Positions 41,169 through 52,498 of a stretch of DNA of 64,000 bases are shown here, one piece after another. Position 1 is the first letter of the stretch. Each line of letters begins with the position of its first letter. Source of the stretch: Eretmocerus hayati. Its lineage: Eukaryota; Arthropoda; Insecta; Hymenoptera; Aphelinidae. The notes beneath the pieces are model-generated. The model searched no databases and was not told the DNA's origin. It saw nothing but the letters and a program-made list of their open reading frames with translations. The DNA is taken from NCBI GenBank assembly GCA_029851415.1, contig CM056741.1, positions 83,714,282-83,778,281 on the forward strand, written 5' to 3'. Both the position numbers and the translations under genes were made by a program.

Positions 41169-42675
41169 TATATCATTCTTGAGACAAGATGATGAGACAC
41201 GTATTTTTTTGTTTCGCCTAAATCGATTTCCTGTCAGAGCTACGCGAATTTGGAGTACGGGAGCTGCAAAATCAATTTTAGAAAAACTAACACTTCGAAA
41301 TCAGTAAAGATGCAATAATTCCTATGCGACTTTGAATATTCAGCTAAATCTTGTTGGATATAGTTACTAGGTAGATGTTGCATGCAAATTCACACTAATT
41401 AGGTTGGAATTGCCATTCGGATCCGAAAAAACTCGTTTTTTACGAGAAATTAAAAAAAATTAATTACTCAAAAATACCATCGTGAATTTCTTTGGTGAAT
41501 TTTCTGGTGGTATTTGATGACATGATGTTTCAGAGGGTACTCTCCGAGTCGGCGCTAAAAGCTCCAGATGACCAAAAAATAATATTTTTTAGAAAAAAAA
41601 TTTCTCTTGTCTCAAATAGGTTCTGGCATCCTTCAAATAATAAATATTGGCTGAATAGTAGTACCTACAGAGTACAGTACCTGCAAATATCTACAGAAAC
41701 TCAATTCCTCCAACTTATCTTGCCCAGAAAGTAAGCACAGTGCCCAAGCTTGTTGAAAGTGCTATATGAGCAAAAATGTTTTCAGTCTCATATCACTGCC
41801 AGTGGTGGATAACACTTACTGGAAGAACGTAGACGTAGAGAAAATTAGACTGGAAGCATTTTTGCTCATATAGCCTTTTCAACAAGATGGACCACTGTGC
41901 TTACTTCCTGTGCAAGATAAGTTGGAGGAAATGAGTCTCTGTCGATATTTGCAGGTGCTGTACTCTGTAGGTACTACTTTCAGCCAATATTCATTATTTA
42001 AAGGATGCCAGAACCTATTTGAGACAATAAAAATTTTTTTCCCCGAAAAATATTTTTTTTGGTCATTTCGAGCTTTTAGCGCCGACTCGGGGAGTACCCT
42101 CTGAAACATCATGTCATCAAATACCCCCAGAAATTTCACCAAAGAAATTCACGATGGTGTTTTTGAGTAATTAATTTTTTTTAATTTCTCGTAAAAAACG
42201 AGTTTTTTCGGATCCGAATGGCAATTCCAACCTAATTAGTGTAAATTTGCATGCAACATCTACCTAGTAACTATATCCAACAAGATCCAGCTGAATATTC
42301 AAAGTCGCATAGGAATTATTGCATCTTTACTGATTTCAAAGTGTCAGTTTTTTTAAAATTGATCTTGCAGCTCCCGATCTCCAAATTCGCGTAGCTCTGA
42401 CAGGGAATCGATTTAGGCCAAACAAAAAAATACGTATCTCCTCATTTTGTCTCAAGAATGATATACTTCATCGGCAGAAATATCCGTGAACTCAACTTTT
42501 TTCGCTGCCTGATCTTACATGGATTCGGCCATGAGCGTTTCGGAATCATTTTCGTGGTAATTTCAGTTCTCTATTAGCCGTACACCCTCCGGTCGGTTCT
42601 TTGAGAATTATCAAAAATCTTGAAGGTTCTGAACAAAATTGACCACGGATCCGGTTTCAACGTCAAAAATTACAT

Positions 42676-43208
42676 CTAAAACACATGTTCACATCTTTGA
42701 AATAGTCCGACTCAAAATTCGCACTTTTCGGGCCCACTGAAGGAGCCACGGCTCCACGGATTTGGTACCTTGGATTTCTTCATTTTTTGGACCAGCTAGA
42801 TCTCAAGTTTGACTGCATCAAATCGACCTCCTCAAGTGGTCATTTCGAAGGAAATTGCATCAGCTATCGATTTAAGATACTTTCGGAAACGTAGAAGAAC
42901 GCGCATGCGCAGAAGATGCAAATTGCTGATTCGGAGTTTGCTTTAAAAACGATTTTCGGCATTTTTGACCAAGTTCCACCACCTAGAAAATTCTAAAAAT
43001 ACCTTTCTTCTATGCAAAATGACCCGATGAACACGATGGAATGGTTTCCCAACGTTGTTCCTTCCAATTTTCATGAGAAAATTAACTTTACAGTTTTGAA
43101 GAATTTTCTCCGGGGCCTAAATCGGAAATTGTCAGTATGCGAATATACATTTCCTGTTTGTCAAAGTCTCAAAAACATGTCCAAAAATTTCCAGATCGGT
43201 TGGATTGA
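42676..43208. other. Gene-poor stretch
   Basis: No gene recognised. The part near 42840-42925 (ATTTCGAAGGAAATTGC, CGCATGCGCAG) resembles parts of the inverted-repeat element at 56.7-57.6 kb, so it is probably old TE sequence. The 146-aa frame at 43012-43452 crosses an inverted-repeat arm and is not supported. Confidence 0.4.
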
Positions 43209-43394
43209 ATGCCACGGTGGTCCTGAAGCAAGTCTATCCTCCGCTGACGACAGCAAGTGGGATTCTTGTTGGATATGGTTCGGGACATCTGTGGGATTAC
43301 AACCTACTAAGAATCAAAATCGCCACTTGGGCCGTTTTTTGAAAAAGTCGAAAAAACGTGTATTTTCGATGTTTTCCTCCTTTTTAACCTCAAA

Positions 43395-44180
43395 AACTCG
43401 AAAGGAACGCATTTATCGAAAAATATGTACAGCAACTTTTTGTAGAAAATAAAACGATTAATAGAAAAGGTCTACACACAGTTTTCCATGTAAGACCTCC
43501 TGTTCCTGTAATAGACGTATTTTCGTTTGAAACTCGTATTTTATCTGTCATTTCCACGGTTCTGACCTCATAACTCAAAGGGAACGCATTTTATCAAAAG
43601 ATGTGTGGAGTAATTTTTTGTAGATCTTTGAAGAATGAACAGAAAAGATCTCAACACATTTTTCGATACAAGGTCTTCCGTTCTCGTAATAAACGTATTT
43701 CGTCTGAGACTCGTATTTTATGTCATTTTCCACGGTTTCGACCCCATAACTCGAAGGGATTACATTTCATCAAAAAATATGTACATTGAATATTTGTAGA
43801 TCTTCAAAAAATAAACAAGAAACATAAGTACATATTCTTTCATGTAAGGCCTCCGGTTTCTAATACGAGTCTCAGATGAAAATACGTTTATTACGGGAAC
43901 GGACGACCTCGTATCGAAAAATGTGTTTCGACCTTCTTGATTCATTTTTCAAAGATCTACAAAAAATAACTGTACATATTTTTCGATAAAATGTGTTCCT
44001 TCCGAGTTATGGGGTCATAACCGTGGAAAATGACAGATAAAATACGAGTTCCAGACGAAAATACGTTGATTACAGTAACAGGAGGTCTTATATGGAAAAA
44101 AGTGTGGATTTCTTTTTTGTTCATCGTTGTGAGTTCTACAAAAAGTTGCTCCACATATTTTTCGATAAAATGCGTCCCTT
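43395..44180. repeat. ~185-bp units, direct then inverted
   Basis: Units share AACGCATTTTATCAAAA-type, TTTTTGTAGATCTTTGAAGA-type and ACTCGTATTTTATCTGTCAT-type segments. Units at 43395, 43575 and 43750 are direct; from about 43855 to 44180 they are reverse-complemented, giving a palindrome centred near 43840. Confidence 0.8.
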
Positions 44181-44209
44181 TTCAGTTTTTGAAGTTGAAT
44201 ACGCTGCTA

Positions 44210-45605
44210 AAAGAGATTAGCAGGAAGCTTTCTATTCTCGAGATCTGCGATAACTGAGCAAGAATGTAATTTTCTAGTGACAATTTTTCATTCACTCTCC
44301 TATATACATCTTTTTGAAGCGACTTCGACTTTGAGTGGATCAAATTCGTTTTCAACCAATTGATGTAGAATGATATGTAGGGGAGACTGGGGCAAAGTTG
44401 GACGGGGGCAAAATTGGATAAGTGAGATAGCTCGGTCGCAGGCGAGTCTAGGCTTTCGCCGCGCACATTTTTTTCTTAATACCATCACAGACAATGGTTT
44501 CTATCGCGGTTAGACCTCCTGAGACGATACATTGTTACATGCATTGTACAGGATGATAAAGGAGAAAAAAGGATATTCGAAAAAACTGTTTTATTATTTT
44601 TTAAGTTATCTTTTCGAGGAAGCTCGTGAAAGGAAATTGGGGAACATGAACTATATTTTTCTCACCAATATCTATCATTTGGTTCAGACAGAATTTCGAT
44701 AAAGTTGGTTTAAGGGTGATAAAAATAACAATTTTGGTGAAAATTTCAATTTTTTCCAAAATGTCCTGATTCAAAGGGATCAAATGAAATTTCGGTGTTA
44801 ACCAATCGATAGATCATGCAGAAAAATAATAGTTTAGGTCATTAAAATTGAGACAAAGAGTGATGAAGGAAGGTACGAGAGAGAAATGAATATTAAGAAA
44901 AATTTTCCATTATTTTTTGAGTTGTTCTTTAGAGGAAGGTTTTCAGAGGGATTTGGGCCATCACGTCTGAGGTTTTTTGGATGATATATATCGTTTGGTT
45001 GAGACAGAATTTCAGTGCAGTGGGCTTAAAAAGGGTCAAAATGGAATTTTTGGTTAAAATTCTAATTCTTTCGAGAATTTGAGATCTGTAAAGATTGAAT
45101 AAAATTTCGGTATTAAGCAATCGATAGATCATGCAGAAAAAATCATAGTTTAGGTGACTCAATTCGTGGCGAGACCGTGTAAGGAAAAGATACTTATGTA
45201 TTAAAAGTCGGAATTAGAGCACTTTTGCTTGAAAAAGCCCATGGATCTAATTTGACTGGGAGCCGTAAGCTGCCAAATCACTGGGCTCTCAGAAATTGTA
45301 TTCTGTACAACTTGTAGAAAGCCAAAAGTTGATAAGGTGACCAGTAAAGGAGAAAGCGTGTCCGGTATCAAACAAGAAACACACACACATACGAACACGG
45401 ACAAAGGGGTGCAAAGATGAGTTTCTGGCAGATTTGGAAGGCCCTTAGGAGGAAGAGTGTTACTTACAATTGATAGATTTTGGCGAGGAGAAGAGAATGG
45501 TCTAAGCCTTTTTTAGATAAACGGAATTTTGTCGAAAGAAATATTGGATTTAGTAGAAAATTGAATCAAAATTTTGCTAGGGTGAAAATCAAGCTCTCTC
45601 TTTAG
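44210..45605. repeat. Degenerate ~320-bp tandem repeat, locus 2
   Basis: Units near 44210, 44596 and 44915 match the family at 14620-16110, including TTTTTTAAGTTATCTTTTCG, GGTTCAGACAGAATTTCG and AACCAATCGATAGATCATGC. As at locus 1, a CA-rich flank and the stem-loop CTCTCTCTTTAGAGAAAGC (45591-45610) mark the end. Confidence 0.8.
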
Positions 45606-45839
45606 AGAAAGCAAAAAGGAGGAAAACAACGGAAAACACGTTTTTTCGACTTCTTTAAAAAACGGCCCGAGTGGCGATTTTGATTATCAGTAGGTTGTGA
45701 TCCCACAGATGTCTCGAACCCTATCCAACAAGAATCCCACTTGCTGTCGTCAGCGGAGGGTGGACTTGGTTCAGGACCACCGTGATGCGTCAGAATGCAA
45801 TTTGATAGTAGGAACATCGATTCTTAGCGTTTTTTAGAA

Positions 45840-46160
45840 GGTTCCGAGGGTGCGGTAGAAAACAGGAGCGACTTTCGGACCTACGAATCTATGCTCTCCC
45901 CTTAGTTTGGGGTTAGAAAGTGGGGAAATATACTTCCGGGGCGATACCTGACAAGGTCCAATTCACGATGCCTAACCGCTCAGTCCCTTTTTCCTTTCTC
46001 TTATTATACTTGGACCATAATGGAATAACAAATATTGATAAACTTGCTAACAACTATTGTTGTGAAATGGACTTTTATTAGGCAACAATGAAAGACCCCC
46101 ATACATTAACATTGATGATATAACACAAACGATAAATCATATCGATCACAACTAAGACAC
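45840..46160. other. Non-coding spacer
   Basis: Nothing recognised between the two inverted-repeat elements. Confidence 0.4.
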
Positions 46161-46164
46161 TTCG

Positions 46165-46455
46165 ACTCCACACTCATGAGATCGTCGCGGTGACTCGCTC
46201 AGGTCATCGCTCAAGAGTGACTAACTCCGCTGAGAGCAATCGAAGCGGAAAATCCAAAACAAACTCATCAACACTCGTCTCTTCACATAAAGACCGCAAT
46301 GCAGACATTGAATCACAACTATCACAACTGAGAAACTCTGACTTCACACTGATGAGAACGTTGCGGTCACTCGCCTAGGCCATGGCTCAAGAGTTATGAA
46401 CTCCGCTGAGAGTGACCGAAGCGAAAAATCCAAAACAAAATCCATCAACATTTCA
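46165..46455. repeat. Direct repeat, ~180-bp period
   Basis: TCACTCGC...AACTCCGCTGAGAG...CGAAGCGGAAAATCCAAAAC at 46165-46262 recurs at 46346-46440. Confidence 0.8.
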
Positions 46456-46609
46456 CACACAACATGAATACATGATAATTCAGTTTAACAGACAACCCAA
46501 CAAACTCCATATCGCAACAATCGAAGTTTTTTTCGTATTCATTAACAACGTTCCAGATGATTATCGAAATTCCCAATGAGTAATCAATACATAGTTGGAA
46601 AGATATCCA

Positions 46610-49600
46610 ACAATCAATGGAGGGGGTGCATGGAAGAAAGGCCTAATGGCGCTCAGGCCCTTTTTCCGGACTCTCGCTTTTCTTATCCTCTGAACCATGA
46701 TCTATCACCCCATAAAACTCGTTTTTCCATAGACTTTGAAAACCTCATAGATCGGGAAAAGGGCATAAGAGCCATGAGTCCCTTCTACGTATTCAATAAA
46801 AAGGCCTAATGGCCCTGAGGCCCTTTAACGTATTCGATAAAAAGCCAGACATCCATTGGGCTCTTTTGTCGATCATCCGATGGGAGTTAGGCCCTTTCGT
46901 CGATTATGTGATGGGAGTAAGGCCCTTTCGTCGATTATATGATGAGAATCGGGCCCTTTTGTTGATCATATGATGGGAGTTAGGTCTTTTTGTCGATTAT
47001 ACGGTGGAAGTTAGGCCACTTTCCATATCATATGATGGGAATTCGACTCTTTGCATAAATACTTTACTCTTTCTTCATACCGAACAAGTAGTACACGTCT
47101 AATCTATTTGTCTTTCCTATTGAATTCCAAAAATTCGCGATCCTAAGTTTTTTTCATTTTTTATCCAGCAAATATGCAGATGGAATTTGGATGCCGATTC
47201 AAATGATGTTCGTTTATCATTGATCATTGGGTCCCACCCCTAACTTACGTCGACTTTTGCGTGTGATTCAAGAAGTATAGAGAATGTCACCCGATTAGTC
47301 AGAATAATCGGGTGACATTCTTTACCAATATCAGGATGAGATATACCTATATTAATCAAATCATAGTTTCAATAGATTGGATTCCTCACTGAATTGTTTT
47401 CTGGCGAGGGAAACTGAATTTTTTCCGGATTTTCGTGAATATTCCTAGTTAACCGTGAATCCAGCTGAGACAGCCAGCTCAACCGACTTCCTTTTCGCAC
47501 TGTACGGAGCCGTCAACCAACACTTTGTATGTCTTTAAGTAAAGGAGGGGAAAATTCACTCAAGTTATGAACAAAAAATTCTGTGAATGTTGATGCGTGA
47601 GACCTACGCACTAGCACATTCACAAAATCTACATTCGAACGAACATACATCACTGGTACTTCGGAAACAGAGAAACAAATCTTGCGCTCTCCATGAGAGG
47701 TACTCTCAGAATCGAACGAGAGATTGAAACAATGAGAATCTTGAAGGAAGACTGATGTGACAACCAAATCTCAGCACGAACGTGAGTGTATGGAAGGGAC
47801 TCATCGCGGAGACAGGTACCTAGGAAGCAAACAAGGCCGCGAAGATTCTTCGAAAGAGCCTTTCGATCAGTATAGAAAGAAAGGGTTTAAGTGGAAGAGT
47901 ATTGGTAAAAAGGGCCTAAGTCCAAGATTATTGGTGAAAAAGGCCTGAGTACAACAATATTGGTAAAAAGGGCCTAAGTCACCGGAGAAACTCGTTCAAG
48001 AGGGTCTAACTCCACTATCGATATCGGGATAAAGGGCCTAAGTGATAGAGTATTGGTAAAAAAGGCCTAATGTTTTACGAAAAATTTTTTAAAAAATGCT
48101 CATGTCCTCCATATCTCTTTCCTTCAAATTCTGGCTATCAAATCATATTCTTTCGCCTCCAAAAAATGTATCTTCGTGCTTGCTAAGTGAATATTGAGTG
48201 ACTTCAGTTTCACACACTCAATGGAACCATCTTTCACGTGCAAAATCGATCAAAATGCATCGAGACGTTGAATCGCAATTGAATATCGTATGCGACATAC
48301 CCATAGATGTGCTGATGAAATTTAGAAGTCATTGAACTCGATTTCGCATCGTTTTTGAACTTCCAGTGGAGTGATTGTCCCAAAAATTTACCCAGTATTG
48401 GGGAAAAGGGCCTAACTACATTTTTTTGAATGGCTGTATACCTCTCAAAATCGTCAGCAACCTTCCAATTCCTGTACGGTTATTTTGAGGATGTCATAAT
48501 CTTTGAAATAAACCATGTCGAATTATGCCACGGGCAAGATACAGTTAGTTTCTATCATTTTTCTCGAAATGGCTATTTTGTAATTGAGGGGGTGGGTGGA
48601 AGAAGGGCCCAAGTCAAAAATTGTCATTTCGAGAAAAACGATGAAAACTATCTGTATCTGGCCTGTAGCATAATTCGATGCGCATACCTGGTTTATTTCA
48701 AAGGTTTTCGCATCCTCAAAACAACCGCACAGGTATTCCAAGGTAGGTGTCGATTTGGAGAGGAATACAGCCATTCAAAAAATGCAGTTTTTCCCAATAC
48801 TGAGTCAATTTTTGGGTTAGTCGCTTCACTAGAAGTTGAATTATGATGCGAAATCGAATCCAATGACCTCCAAATTCCTTCAACATGTCTATGGGTAGGT
48901 CACACAAGATATCCGATTGCGATATGATGTCTCATTGCATGCTAGTCGACTCTGCGCGTGAAAGATGGCTCTATTGAAAGTCGGAGACTGAGGTCACTCA
49001 ATATTCACCTAGCAAGCATGAAGTTACTTTTTTTAAGGCCAAAGAACATGATTTGATAGCCAGAATTGATAGAAAAGCGATATTGAGATCATGATTCACA
49101 TTTTTCCAAAAATTTTTCGAAAAAATTAGGCTCTCGTTACAAATACCCCACCACTTAGGCCCTTTTTCCCGATATCGATAGTGGAGTTAGGCCCTTTTGA
49201 ACGAGTTCCTCCTGCGACTTAGGCCTTTTCCACCAATAGTGTTGCACTAAGGCCTATTTACGAATACTGATGCACTTAGGCCCTTTTCACCAATAATCTT
49301 ACACTCGAGCCCGTGTCAATTAGGCCCTTTTTACAAATATTCTTGCACTCATGCCATTCTTCTCAATACTGGCAGGAAGGCTCTTTCGGAAAATCATCGC
49401 AGCCTTGATGGCTCCTTGCATAACTTCTCTGTGATAAGAGGACACCTTCATATACTCACTTTTGTGCTGAGATTCTGTTTCCGAATTACTTTCTTTCGAA
49501 GATTCTCATTGTTCCGATGATTCAATCGGTGTTGGAAGTATTTCTCATGGTTTGCTCAAGATATTCTTTTTCGTTCTCTTGGATGTAAATTTTGTGAATG

Positions 49601-50520
49601 TGTTGATGCGTAGGTCTCACGCATTAACATCAATTATCTGGAATGATGCATTAATGAAACACTTTAGGGGCTCGTTTTTTAATACGAAGTAGTCCGCGGA
49701 AAGAATCGGAGGCATATGTTAGACGTAAAATCGTCTCAAGTTTTGAAATTTATTGTGCAAAATCTTATCGGAGGGTATTCTGAAGAGCAATTTTTTGCAG
49801 ATGAACGAGATTTTTTATTCGAAATCGTGTTCAGAGGCCATTTTGGTCCCCAAAATCGATAGATATGGCTCTTGAGAATAAAATAAGTGTCATTGGGTTT
49901 TGAAATACGGTATTACGAGCCAGAAAAAGTATGAATGGCGTATCTGGGCTCAAGATATCGACCGAAACGGAAAAGGTTGTTGAATTGCCTTTCCATCGTC
50001 ATGAAACGTCTCAACCCTGTGATCTCAATTCTGAGTATCGAATAACTCTTGTAAAAATATCATAAGACATGTCTTCGACGTGAAACCGTCTGTTATTTCA
50101 GGATCCGTGCCCAAAATTTGGCTTGGATGACTTTCAAAACGACAAAATCGACGAAAGGTCCTAATTTACATCATTCAATCAACAAAAGGGCCTAACTCTC
50201 ACCATTCGATCCACAAAAGGGCCTAACTTCCATAACATGATCGACAAAAAGGCTCAATGACGATTAGGTCCGTTTATCGAATATATAAAAGGGCCTAATG
50301 CTACTTGGGCCCTTTTATCGATTACGTAGAAGGGCCTTAGTCGACTTAAGCCTTTTTCCGATTCCATGGAGTTTTCAAAGCTTATGAAGAAACAAGTTTC
50401 ATGAGGTGATAGATCATGGTTCGAAGGCTCAAATTAGCGAGAGGCCGGAAGAAAGGCCTAAGTCGACTTAGGCCCTTCTTCCACCCGCCCCCTCAATTAG
50501 GCCCTTCTTCCATGCACCTC
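46610..50520. mobile_element. ~3.9-kb palindrome with GGGCCTAA motif arrays
   Basis: Arms 46610-48600 and 48610-50520 are diverged inverted copies. The outer pair is AATGGAGGGGGTGCATGGAA (46616-46635) and TTCCATGCACCTCC (50506-50519). The centre pair is AATGGCTGTATACCTCTC (48429-48446) against AATACAGCCATT near 48765. AAGGGCCTAA or its complement recurs about two dozen times, partly as minisatellites of ~31 bp: 46858-47050 and 47880-48070, mirrored at 50150-50345 and 49140-49380. The centre (48590-48615) is GGGGGTGGGTGGAAGAAGGG. No transposase ORF; the 138-aa frame at 48430-48846 spans the palindrome centre and is an artefact. Confidence 0.82.
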
Positions 50521-50671
50521 CTCAATTCCATTCATAGTAAAATCACTGTGAAATTCTCAATTCAGAATCATCAGTTTCTCATAGTTGAACAATAACAGCT
50601 CTGAAAAATTACATGACACATGAAGAATAAATTGATTGAATTAATAGCTAGAAGATGAGAAATGAAGAAGG

Positions 50672-52058
50672 TTGAGTGAGGAATCGAGGACAACTATATC
50701 GAGAGATTCTGATAGGAGTGAGCAAGAAAACATATTTCTGACCGGTCGCTCGTCAAGTGAGTTCACAGGCTCTAATCTTTCTACTAATATGCAAGTGATG
50801 AGAGTTTTGTTCAACAAAATCTGTCATTTGAGTCTAAGTCTAGATGAAAGCGCCCAGTTGGTTGTGGAAGATGATGTACGGTTATGGGATGAACATTGGA
50901 GTCTCATTCAAGATGAACGCAGATGCAAGAAGTCAATTGCACAAGTTGTACCTTGACTGACGCTCTGTACAGAAACACAAAGGGGAAGCTGCCAATGAGG
51001 ACAAGGAAACAACATTCCTTGAGAAGTTGAACTCGCTCTTTGATATCTCTCGTGGGAATTCTAGAGAAGAGCTGACAGACTTAGCATATGATTCTGTAGA
51101 GAATCCTATACCCATTGAGCGAATTCATTCGACAGCAAATGTTCCGTGTCAAATATTTTACGTGAATATAGAGAGTGATGAAAAAATTCCATTCGCTCCC
51201 AATTTCCCCTCCACATGATTAATAAGAAAGGTGATTTTTGCAGTGGAAGAGATTGGAGATGAACAATTCCGATCTGTTGGAACTCAGGCTGATGATCATT
51301 GCGAAGAGTTGATTGGTGACTGACTCCAAGGATCACTCCGACAGAAATAACTCAAATTTTTCATCCAGTTGATCAGAGTTGAGAGTTGTTCTTTGAACTT
51401 CGTTATTGTCATCTTCATACAGTTCAAATACTAATTTTACCGACCGTCTCCAAATATCCAATGAACAGATTATATATTATAGAATCATTCTATGCTTGAT
51501 TTGATTCATTCGTAACATTTTACGATTAATAGTTATGTGAGTTCTTCTGATTTTCTCGTCGGAGAAATTCAGTTGTCTGGAGCAGAGTCCAATATTGGAG
51601 CTGGGAATCAATCAAGTCAATCTGAATTTGACACAAACACAACCTGGAGTCGAAAAACGAGAGAATAGATTACTCGGCAACAGGTCGATGCTACCAATGT
51701 CAAGATCAGCTAGGAACGAGGAATATAACGACAAGGAAATTAGCGATGGCCTCGGACAATAGTAGGATCTCTTACAGGGACACAGTCCCTTCAATAAGTG
51801 CAGTAGCCGATGCACTCGAATGCGATATTTCCGACGCAATTATAAACACAACTCCCGTCTACGCGATGAGGAACTCTATTAGAGAAGAAGTATCTAAGAA
51901 TATCAAGAAATCATTTGGATGAATAGTACCCACAACTCTAGTCATACGCTGGGACACCGAAATAATCCAAGATTCTCATACTGGTGAGAAACGTGAATAT
52001 TTAGCCATCGTCGCAAGTGGTTGTGAAGCTGGCGAAGTACTCGATATACCAGCTCTGA
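50672..52058 (+). pseudogene. Transposase-like gene, N-terminal half (split by CR1 copy B)
   Basis: Together with 60442-61605 this is one gene of a family I recall from hydra, aphids and other invertebrates, usually unannotated and transposase-like. Pieces in order: MSEESRTTISRDSDRSEQEN and MRVLFNKICHLSLSLDESAQ (50672-50956); after a frameshift, ETTFLEKLNSLFDISRGNSR (to 51218); then RNITTRKLAMASDNSRISYR and DTVPSISAVADALECDISDA (51629-51918), an in-frame TGA at 51919-51921, and PTTLVIRWDTEIIQDSHTGE, KREYLAIVASGCEAGEVLDI up to PAL at 52058. Frameshifts and stops show it is dead. Introns cannot be excluded for some breaks. Confidence 0.7.
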
Positions 52059-52234
52059 TATATACCAGCTCTGACCGATATATGGCTCCTGCACGAGCCT
52101 GGGAGGAATAATTCCAATTCTGCAACTCCAACTACAACATCGAGTCGGCAGTGCTTGGCGCCGAAAGTGAACCTTGTGCGCATGCTCGGAGGTCGTCTGC
52201 TACGCTGGCCTGCTACGACGCTGTCTGCTGCGCG

Positions 52235-52498
52235 ATGAGCGAAAACATCTGCTGTGTCTGCAATGGCACCTTACGCACAGGCAGCAGAGAATGCGGCATT
52301 TGCAATGGATCAGCTCATGTCAAGTGCTCGAGATCATCCCGAAGAGCAGTGAAATGTTTGCAATGCCTGCAGGTGAGCGACACCAATATCGCTAATTTAA
52401 CATCGAGTGCGTCAAAGCAGACGACTTCGGCCTCACAATTCATGCGCAAACAGCCAGAGGAAGAGAGAAGGAGAATACAAGCCTGCGAAAACGTGTGA
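52235..52498 (+). pseudogene. CR1 ORF1, PHD-like zinc finger (copy B)
   Basis: ATG at 52235: MSENICCVCNGTLRTGSREC then GICNGSAHVKCSRSSRRAVK and CLQCLQ. Eight metal ligands in PHD-like order (CxxC...CxxC...HxxC...CxxC) are intact, unlike copy A. The frame stops at 52496-52498, where the rest of ORF1 continues in another frame (52495 on). In copy A the corresponding region reads through, so the shift is a lesion of this copy. GCAGGTGAGC at 52370 looks like a splice donor, but the next block follows directly. Confidence 0.8.

Larger units (their letters stand above)
38047..42665. mobile_element. Large palindromic element, left arm invaded
   Basis: The outermost pair is TCCGTGGTCAGTTTTGTTCC...AAGATTTTTGATGATTCTC (38064-38111) and its complement at 42600-42655. 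Further matched blocks are 38985-39051 with 42476-42532, and 41169-41790 with 41850-42475, centred near 41815. The left arm carries a TA-flanked insertion (39052-41168) and an extra ~850 bp (38133-38985). The right arm is nearly uninterrupted, so it shows the ancestral arm. Tips begin TGACGT. No transposase ORF is visible. Confidence 0.8.
43209..45785. mobile_element. Composite inverted-repeat element
   Basis: Arms of ~190 bp: 43209-43395 (CCACGGTGGTCCTGA, CTGACGACAGCAAGTGGGAT, GGCCGTTTTTTGAAAAAGTC) and the complement at 45605-45785. Inside are a ~190-bp tandem/inverted repeat (43395-44180) and the ~320-bp tandem family (44210-45605). No transposase. Confidence 0.8.

Noticed and set aside
43012..43452. 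146-aa ORF as a possible gene
   Set aside because: It crosses an inverted-repeat arm whose mirror copy at 45.6-45.8 kb lacks a matching ORF structure.
48430..48846. 138-aa ORF as a possible gene
   Set aside because: It runs symmetrically across the palindrome centre, with a similar frame on the other strand; no recognisable domain.
46858..50345. Regularly spaced short repeats resembling a CRISPR array
   Set aside because: Units are degenerate, occur in mirrored arrays within a palindrome, and lie in eukaryotic DNA with no cas genes.
52365..52380. Splice donor-like GCAGGTGAGC as an intron inside CR1 ORF1
   Set aside because: The following sequence aligns directly with copy A's ORF1 linker and no acceptor is needed; a frameshift explains the break.
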